Assembly: GCA_022821965.1 (NCBI GenBank)
Contig: JAJECN010000015.1
Span: 1 to 54,784 of the forward strand
DNA from: Candidatus Poribacteria bacterium
GTDB taxonomy: Bacteria > Poribacteria > WGA-4E > WGA-3G
Direction: 5' to 3'
DNA length: 54,784 nt
In this document: positions 49,784-54,784 of the stretch, piece by piece
How positions within the stretch are numbered: the stretch's first letter is position 1
Layout of the letters: every line of letters starts with the position of its first letter
The notes under the pieces: generated by a model
The model's input: the letters and a program-made list of their open reading frames with translations, nothing else
Databases searched by the model: none
Told to the model about the DNA's origin: nothing
Translations under genes and position numbers: made by a program

Positions 49784-50887
49784 TTACCAATCAACAACGG
49801 AGCCGTCGTCGGGGTGATATGACGTTGGATTCTGCCAATCGTGGTCGATCTTATCTTCGAGTGCGTCTTCGTCCAGTTCGATGCCAAGCCCAGGACCGGT
49901 TGGGAGTTCAACGAACCCATCTTTAAAGACGAAGGGGTTCTTGAGATACCCTTCACCGAGTGTTGTATGCTCCTGCATCACGAAGTTTGGAATTGACGCA
50001 TCTAACTGGATACACGCCGCTAAAGAGATGGGACCGAGGGGATTATGGGGCGCGATACCGCCGTAGTAGGCTTCTGCCATACCGGCAATGATACGCACTT
50101 CATTGATGCCTCCGGCGTGACAGAGGTCAGGCTGGAGGATAGATGCCGCCTGTTTTTCTAAGATTTCACGGAAACCCCATTTTGTAAAGACCCGTTCACC
50201 GGTTGCAATTGGGAGGTGGGTACTCCGTGCGATTTCGGCGAGTGTGTCCACATTTTGGCACTGAATCGGCTCTTCGATGAACATCGGTTGATAGGGTTCC
50301 AATGCCTTGATGAGGACCTTCGCGGTTTGAGGGCTAACTGCGCCGTGAAAATCGATTGCGAGATCGACTTCCGTACCTGCGGCTTCGCGCAGTGCTGCGA
50401 AGTGATCCACGGCTCTGTCGATGAAGGCTTTGTTCTCGATGATGCGTGCGGGTCGTCCACCTGCGGGACCTGTTTTGAATGCGGTGAACCCTTTATCGAT
50501 CCACTCTTTGATCCCGTCTGGGTCGCCGCCGCCTTTGTAGAGTCTGATGCGGTCGCGCGTCGGTCCGCCGAAGAGTTGATAGACAGGCACGCCGAGCGAT
50601 TTCCCTGCGAGGTCCCAGAGTGCTTGCTCCACACCGCTCAATGCGCTTGTCAGAATCGGACCACCGCGATAGAATGCATGGCGATACATCGCCTGCCAGT
50701 GGTGGACAACGCGTCTTGGGTCTTCACCGATAAGGTAAGGCGCGAGTTCGTCAACGGCTTGTGCGCACGTTTTCGCGCGTCCCTCTAAGATTGGTTCACC
50801 GAGACCGACTAACCCTTCATCCGTGTGGATTTTAAGGAAAAGCCAACGTGGTTGGACCAGAAAAGTTTCCAGTTTTGTTATCTTCAT
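49784..50887 (-). CDS. dgoD: D-galactonate dehydratase-like enolase-superfamily protein
   Basis: 367 aa, mandelate racemase/enolase group. Strong resemblance to E. coli DgoD as recalled. The opening MKITKLETFLVQPRW-LFLKI, the catalytic region IDFHGAVS (Asp179, His181), FIEEP (Glu205), GERVF (Glu231) and PHNPLGP (His281) match the metal ligands and acid/base pair of DgoD with a constant four-residue shift, and the C-terminus ends in SVVDW. Dehydrates D-galactonate (or a close sugar acid) to the 2-keto-3-deoxy acid. No aldolase or kinase for the product is in the window. Own promoter at 50966-50994. Confidence 0.88.
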   Translation of the reverse strand: MKITKLETFLVQPRWLFLKIHTDEGLVGLGEPILEGRAKTCAQAVDELAPYLIGEDPRRVVHHWQAMYRHAFYRGGPILTSALSGVEQALWDLAGKSLGVPVYQLFGGPTRDRIRLYKGGGDPDGIKEWIDKGFTAFKTGPAGGRPARIIENKAFIDRAVDHFAALREAAGTEVDLAIDFHGAVSPQTAKVLIKALEPYQPMFIEEPIQCQNVDTLAEIARSTHLPIATGERVFTKWGFREILEKQAASILQPDLCHAGGINEVRIIAGMAEAYYGGIAPHNPLGPISLAACIQLDASIPNFVMQEHTTLGEGYLKNPFVFKDGFVELPTGPGLGIELDEDALEDKIDHDWQNPTSYHPDDGSVVDW

Positions 50888-50965
50888 CGAGACTCCTCAC
50901 ATTGATAGGGGCTTGCAAGCAGCATCCAACTGCTTGAAACGGATTGTTTTGTGGACTTTAATGTT

Positions 50966-50994
50966 ATGTTATCACTTCCCTTGAATTCTGTCAA
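50966..50994 (-). promoter_or_regulatory. Promoter for the dehydratase gene
   Basis: On the minus strand TTGACA (50989-50994), 17 bases, TAACAT (50966-50971); transcription would start about 70 bases before the ATG at 50887. Confidence 0.55.
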
Positions 50995-51230
50995 CAATTA
51001 ATATCGTGGCGTATGGGTATTCCGTTTTCTTGTAGGAGCGACCTACTTGTCGCAATACGCACGCATTATGTTCGATTTTATGCACCATTTCTGCTCCAAA
51101 ATTGCGTCTTGAAATAATATGGTAAGGCGATGGTTTAAATTTAATCCCAGACTCACATTGTGGTAAACAAGTTCTTTTAAGACTACGTTACGTGTCGTAT
51201 AATTCTCGGACCTAAAGAATACCCCTAAAA
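50995..51230. other. Intergenic stretch
   Basis: Between the divergent dehydratase and secreted-protein promoters. Contains a short GTAGG-AGCGA-CCTAC hairpin (51032-51046) and AT-rich sequence. No gene or known RNA seen. Confidence 0.4.
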
Positions 51231-51259
51231 TTGACGTAAACCCCCAAACGTGTTATTAT
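51231..51259 (+). promoter_or_regulatory. Promoter of the secreted-protein trio
   Basis: TTGACG at 51231-51236, 17 bases, TATTAT at 51254-51259. About 35 bases remain to the start codon, including AAAAAAGGAGG before the ATG at 51300. Confidence 0.75.
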
Positions 51260-51299
51260 CTTTCACGACTAACAAATTTCAAAAAAGGAGGACCTCACA

Positions 51300-52592
51300 A
51301 TGAACCGTTCTTATTTTACCTTCCTTGCGGTTTTTGTTGCGAGTATTGCCCTTCTGTTTGCAACATCCCGCCAGAGTATCGCGGCAACATTTTCAGGCAA
51401 GGTTGTAGACGAAGCCGGGAAGCCTGTCTCTGGCATCAAGTTAGCCCTTCCCGCATTCAAAGCCACTACGCTCCAAGACCAAGAGGAGCCTGTGTTTATC
51501 CTTTCTCAACAGGATGAAACGAATGAGGCAGGTGAGTTCCTGATTGGCGATATTAATTCCCCTTCGGTTCAATTGACACTGCTTCCTGTACGTACTTCGG
51601 CGTATGAAATTCGCGTTGTCGAAATTGAGGGTATATCTTTCTATCCCGGTGAACGCCACCGCCGTTTTGCCGGACTCACGTTTGCTATTGCATCGGGAGC
51701 GGATGTTAAAGACGTAGAGGTAACCGTTCGTACTCGGATGCGTATTCGGGGACGTGTTCTCTCCGCTGATGGCACCCCGCTTCGCAATATGCGGATTGGC
51801 ATCAGGATAGAGAGTCGCGACATAGATGGCAGCGGTAGCGGTGGGAGCGCAGGCACAAGAGACCTTGACCCGGATGGTTACTTTGTGGAATATCTGGACG
51901 AACCTGCCTACTATACTGTCTCCGTGGGATATGAGGGGCAGTCCGCAGAATCTGAGGAGATATTTCTTAAAGATGGCGAGCGGCACGATGACCTCGTCTT
52001 GACCCTCGACGGTGCACCACTTCCAAAGCCTGAGCAGGCAGTGGCTCGCATCCCTGACCCTGTGAGAGAACGCTTTAAGGATGACGAGAAGATTGCAAGG
52101 GAACGCTTTAAAGCCGCAGAGGCGCGTGAACGCCAAGGCGTGTGGGCAATCAATCCTGAAAACCTGCATGCCTACAAAAGGATTCATTGTGAAACCCGTG
52201 AAGAGGCACGCGCCCAAGCTGCTGCCGAAGGAGCGCATCTGGTTGCTATCAACGATGAAGCAGAACAAGAATGGCTTCTTGAGGTTTTTGGGAAAGAATA
52301 CTTTTGGATTGGACTTGTTGACGCTTCAAAAGAGGATAATCCGCACTGGGATAACGGCGAACCAGTTGCCTACACCAATTGGGCTTTTCCAGAGAAGATT
52401 GCTGGCGGTGAAAAGTCCGGTCAAGATGACGATGCACATCAGAATTATACCGTCCTCGTTGGATTGACGGGAAAGTGGCAGGAGACCCGTCAGGATAGTT
52501 CTCTCGCAGGTATAACTGAGCGCGCCATTCTGGAAAAAGAACGTTTCACCGTTGGATTACCGGAGTTAGGCGAGGGCGTTGAAAAGCGTTGA
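51300..52592 (+). CDS. Secreted carboxypeptidase-regulatory-like / C-type-lectin-like protein (paralog 1)
   Basis: 430 aa with a signal peptide (1-29, ending SIAA). FSGKVVDEAGKPVSGIKLAL begins a first CarboxypepD_reg-like beta domain; a second one starts near residue 149 (IRGRVLSADGTPLRN). Residues about 278-425 form a C-type-lectin-like domain: GVWAINPENLHAYKRI, GAHLVAINDEAEQEWL, FWIGLVDASKED and EPVAYTNWAF are its signposts. Likely binds carbohydrate outside the cell. Followed 28 bases after its stop by its paralog, so one operon. Strong AAGGAGG before the start. Confidence 0.82.
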   Translation: MNRSYFTFLAVFVASIALLFATSRQSIAATFSGKVVDEAGKPVSGIKLALPAFKATTLQDQEEPVFILSQQDETNEAGEFLIGDINSPSVQLTLLPVRTSAYEIRVVEIEGISFYPGERHRRFAGLTFAIASGADVKDVEVTVRTRMRIRGRVLSADGTPLRNMRIGIRIESRDIDGSGSGGSAGTRDLDPDGYFVEYLDEPAYYTVSVGYEGQSAESEEIFLKDGERHDDLVLTLDGAPLPKPEQAVARIPDPVRERFKDDEKIARERFKAAEARERQGVWAINPENLHAYKRIHCETREEARAQAAAEGAHLVAINDEAEQEWLLEVFGKEYFWIGLVDASKEDNPHWDNGEPVAYTNWAFPEKIAGGEKSGQDDDAHQNYTVLVGLTGKWQETRQDSSLAGITERAILEKERFTVGLPELGEGVEKR

Positions 52593-52620
52593 GTGCTCCC
52601 AAACGGAAGGAGATATTGAC

Positions 52621-53904
52621 ATGAACCAGACCTATACTACATCAAAGTTAATAGGAATTACACTGATACTTTTGTCTGTCGTAACAGGTATTGAAGCAGT
52701 GGAAGAGCCACTTAGTGGATTTTCGGGGGAAGTTGTTGATCTGAAGGGAAAGGGTGTTGCTAACTTTACATTCGCTATTCAACCTATGCGATTATACAAT
52801 GGCTCTCTGGTGCCAGATGATGAATTTTTGCCGTGGCGAGCTGATGCAACCGGTGCCTTCACTGTCAGTGATCTCCAGTTCAGTCTAATTCAATTAAGCG
52901 CGCTTCCCGACATCCCCTTGGATGTGTTCGATCCAGAGAAAGGGAAGATTCCGTTGGAATTTAGGCATCGCAGAATTGAGTCGGATAAGAAAGTCATCTC
53001 TATTCAAATAGGGGCGGTCACCCTCTTTAATATGGGTAATCCGGACTTTTATGAGGGACTTACGTTCGCTCTCAAACCCGGTGAGAATATTGAAAACGTT
53101 AGGGTTATTGTCAAACCGAGGCTTCGGATTCGTGGACGAGTTGTTTATGCCGACGGAGTGCCCCTTGCTAACGCCGAGTTAGATTTTGACATGGGATGGC
53201 GGCATGAGACCCGTCTGAATTATACAGGGAACAGCGGAGCACACCCTTCTACGGATGCCGACGGATACTTTGTCCAATATGTAGATAAACCAGGGTTTTA
53301 CACACTGTCTGTGGAACATAATGATCTTTCTGCGGGTGCAGGTCCCTTTCTGATCAAAGATGATGTGCAACCTGAGAAGATTATCTTTACACTTGAGGGT
53401 AAAGTGGATGTTATCAAACTACCTCCCAAGAAAATTAAAACTGCCGGTGAAATAAAATTAGGCGAACCCTCCACGCCACCAGCGGAAGGTGTGTGGGTAA
53501 TTAATCCCGCGAATGGACACGCTTACAAAAGGATTCAGTGTGAGGATTGGCACGATGCCCAGCGCAAGGCAGTTGAAGAAGGGGCTCACCTTGTCTCAAT
53601 CAACGACGAATCGGAACAACACTGGGTTCAGGTGATTTTCGGGGGACAACCTTTTTGGATTGGGCTTACCGATGCTGAGGAAGAGGGAGAATGGCAATGG
53701 GATAGTGGTGAACCCGTCACCTACACCAACTGGGTCATCCACCCGATCGCCCGTGATAAATCTCCAGACACCGAGAAAGACTATGTTGTGTTCACTTTTA
53801 TCAGGGGAGAGTGGCAAGCTATCAGTCCGGAAAGTCTGTTATGGCAAGTAGCGAAACAGGCGGTCATCGAAAAAGATGGGTTGGTTTCCACTATTGGTAG
53901 GTAA
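52621..53904 (+). CDS. Secreted carboxypeptidase-regulatory-like / C-type-lectin-like protein (paralog 2)
   Basis: 427 aa from ATG 52621, chosen over an earlier in-frame ATG at 52579 because AAGGAG lies just before it and the signal peptide (1-27) begins here. Same architecture as the preceding gene: FSGEVVDLKGKGVANFTF opens the first regulatory-like domain, IRGRVVYADGVPLAN the second, and residues about 292-420 form the lectin-like domain with GVWVINPANGHAYKRI, GAHLVSINDESEQHW, FWIGLTDAEEEGEW and EPVTYTNWVI. Roughly one third identical to paralog 1 outside the best-matching lectin part, by eye. Confidence 0.82.
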   Translation: MNQTYTTSKLIGITLILLSVVTGIEAVEEPLSGFSGEVVDLKGKGVANFTFAIQPMRLYNGSLVPDDEFLPWRADATGAFTVSDLQFSLIQLSALPDIPLDVFDPEKGKIPLEFRHRRIESDKKVISIQIGAVTLFNMGNPDFYEGLTFALKPGENIENVRVIVKPRLRIRGRVVYADGVPLANAELDFDMGWRHETRLNYTGNSGAHPSTDADGYFVQYVDKPGFYTLSVEHNDLSAGAGPFLIKDDVQPEKIIFTLEGKVDVIKLPPKKIKTAGEIKLGEPSTPPAEGVWVINPANGHAYKRIQCEDWHDAQRKAVEEGAHLVSINDESEQHWVQVIFGGQPFWIGLTDAEEEGEWQWDSGEPVTYTNWVIHPIARDKSPDTEKDYVVFTFIRGEWQAISPESLLWQVAKQAVIEKDGLVSTIGR

Positions 53905-53984
53905 TAAAAGTAGTAGGCACACGCCATGTGCCGAAACAATATCCAAAACACGCATGTCTGCCCCTAATAGAAGGAGATAAAGGG

Positions 53985-54784
53985 ATGACACATCTGTATT
54001 TCGGAAAGAAAATCCTCACATTTTTTATCGGAATTGTCGCACTTTTCCTTTTAAGTGCGTCGGAGAGCGGCGCACAGAACGATGCGTTGACCACACTCTC
54101 CGGTCGCGTTATTGATGGCACAGGACAGCCAATTGCCGGGCTTACGGTGGTCCTCGTTCCTGTCCAAGACGGTAATGGCGCATGGTTCCCAATTGAGGTG
54201 GAGGGACATGATTGGCCAGACGATCCGATGGCGTTCCAAGGGGAAACCGATGCGAAAGGACGTTTCGTTATTACGGATGCCATTGTTGGTCCCGTGTTGT
54301 TGGGGTTATTTCCCTATTATAAGCCGGAGGCGCAGATTTTAAAGGTCCAAATCGGCGACATGTTTCTCTATCCGGGTGGGGGCGCAGTCGGCGGTGGAAC
54401 CGTGTTCACACTGGAACCGGGTGAATACATTGAAAACGTTGAAATTACGGTACGGCAGTTTCTACAACTTCGAGCGAGAGTTCTGAAGATGGACGGGAAT
54501 CCACTCGCCAATGCAAAACGTATCGATTTCACGGTAAAACAACTCAGTTTAGATGGCGAACTTGATGGTAGTAGGTCATGGACTACAGAGACGGATACCG
54601 CGGGGAACTTTGTGCAATATGTCCCTTGTTATGCGGATGGACCTATATTTTTCTTCATGTCTGTGACATATCAGGAGCATCAAGTGCAATTGGATCCAAT
54701 TGTGGTTAAACCTGAAGATCTAATGCATGAGACGGTCTTCACATTTAAAGACCCGATAATCCCCGATGCACTCGGAAACGCTCC
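53985..54784 (+). CDS. Secreted carboxypeptidase-regulatory-like protein (paralog 3, partial)
   Basis: Starts at ATG 53985 behind AAGGAG and runs uninterrupted to the window edge (266 codons seen). It has a signal peptide (about 1-31, ending SGAQN), then LSGRVIDGTGQPIAGLTVVL and, near residue 160, LRARVLKMDGNPLANAK. These are the same pair of regulatory-like domains in the same order as the two upstream genes, including the DTAGNFVQYV block. The lectin-like domain would lie beyond the window. The third copy is clearly diverged. Confidence 0.8.
   Translation, partial: MTHLYFGKKILTFFIGIVALFLLSASESGAQNDALTTLSGRVIDGTGQPIAGLTVVLVPVQDGNGAWFPIEVEGHDWPDDPMAFQGETDAKGRFVITDAIVGPVLLGLFPYYKPEAQILKVQIGDMFLYPGGGAVGGGTVFTLEPGEYIENVEITVRQFLQLRARVLKMDGNPLANAKRIDFTVKQLSLDGELDGSRSWTTETDTAGNFVQYVPCYADGPIFFFMSVTYQEHQVQLDPIVVKPEDLMHETVFTFKDPIIPDALGNA

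Noticed and set aside
51441-52268. 275-aa minus-strand frame opposite the first lectin-like gene
   Set aside because: Antisense shadow: no domain, no ribosome-binding site, and the plus-strand frame is clearly real.

Overview
The window (about 47-50% G+C by eye, densely coding) looks like chromosome of an uncultured bacterium of the Candidatus Poribacteria type. This is an inference from gene content, not a database match. The signs are two phytanoyl-CoA dioxygenase-like oxygenases, two Gfo/Idh/MocA oxidoreductases, two xylose-isomerase-like TIM barrels beside a galactonate dehydratase, a DUF2961/GH172 protein, cohesin and dockerin domains, LamG and lectin-like secreted proteins, and a surface protein ending in an NFPNPFNP-type sorting/FlgD-Ig domain.

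Layout. 1-243: the end of an IS3-family (IS150-like) element that appears to sit inside the 5' end of a kinase-like gene. 309-5886 (minus): HAD phosphatase, alpha-carbonic anhydrase, small protein, phytanoyl dioxygenase, beta-helix protein and a triple DUF5069 protein. 6052-11204 (plus): cupin, then a cohesin-bearing surface protein behind a structured leader, then a dockerin-bearing CxxCH protein. 11408-20233 (plus): two Gfo/Idh/MocA dehydrogenases, an orphan MacB-like permease, an S9 peptidase, and a complete ABC-2 exporter (two permeases plus ATPase). 20388-22147: LamG protein and a GalU-like nucleotidyltransferase with no AUG/GUG/UUG start. 22139-23967 (minus): UPF0173 hydrolase and a SelA-like PLP enzyme.

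24137-36399 (minus) is the most unusual block. It encodes a giant (about 2440 aa) protein joining a degenerate M28 peptidase, LysM-like segments, calcium-type DGIDND repeats, long coiled coils and an FtsX/MacB permease. It is followed by a tiny two-helix membrane protein, an OPT-like transporter (DUF6785 type), an unknown 344-aa protein, a PqqD-like RiPP-recognition domain and a LolD/MacB-type ATPase. I read these as one envelope system whose function is not described. Nearly every gap in the block holds an inverted repeat built of RGTTRTC heptamers, a family found nine times in the window.

37057-41549: XRE regulator, MDR dehydrogenase, second phytanoyl dioxygenase, a two-gene Type II restriction-modification system and a DUF350 protein. 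41635-46844: a 1334-aa acidic-headed putative carbohydrate-active protein and a GH172-like protein. 47138-48037: a retropepsin-like protease with a small partner, bracketed by a 22-bp near-perfect direct repeat taken from the 3' end of the neighbouring gene. 48004-50887 (minus): a sugar-acid catabolic set (DgoD-like dehydratase and two TIM-barrel isomerases). 51300-end (plus): three tandem paralogous secreted proteins with carboxypeptidase-regulatory-like domains; the first two also carry a C-type-lectin-like domain and the last runs off the window. No tRNA, rRNA or CRISPR array was seen.
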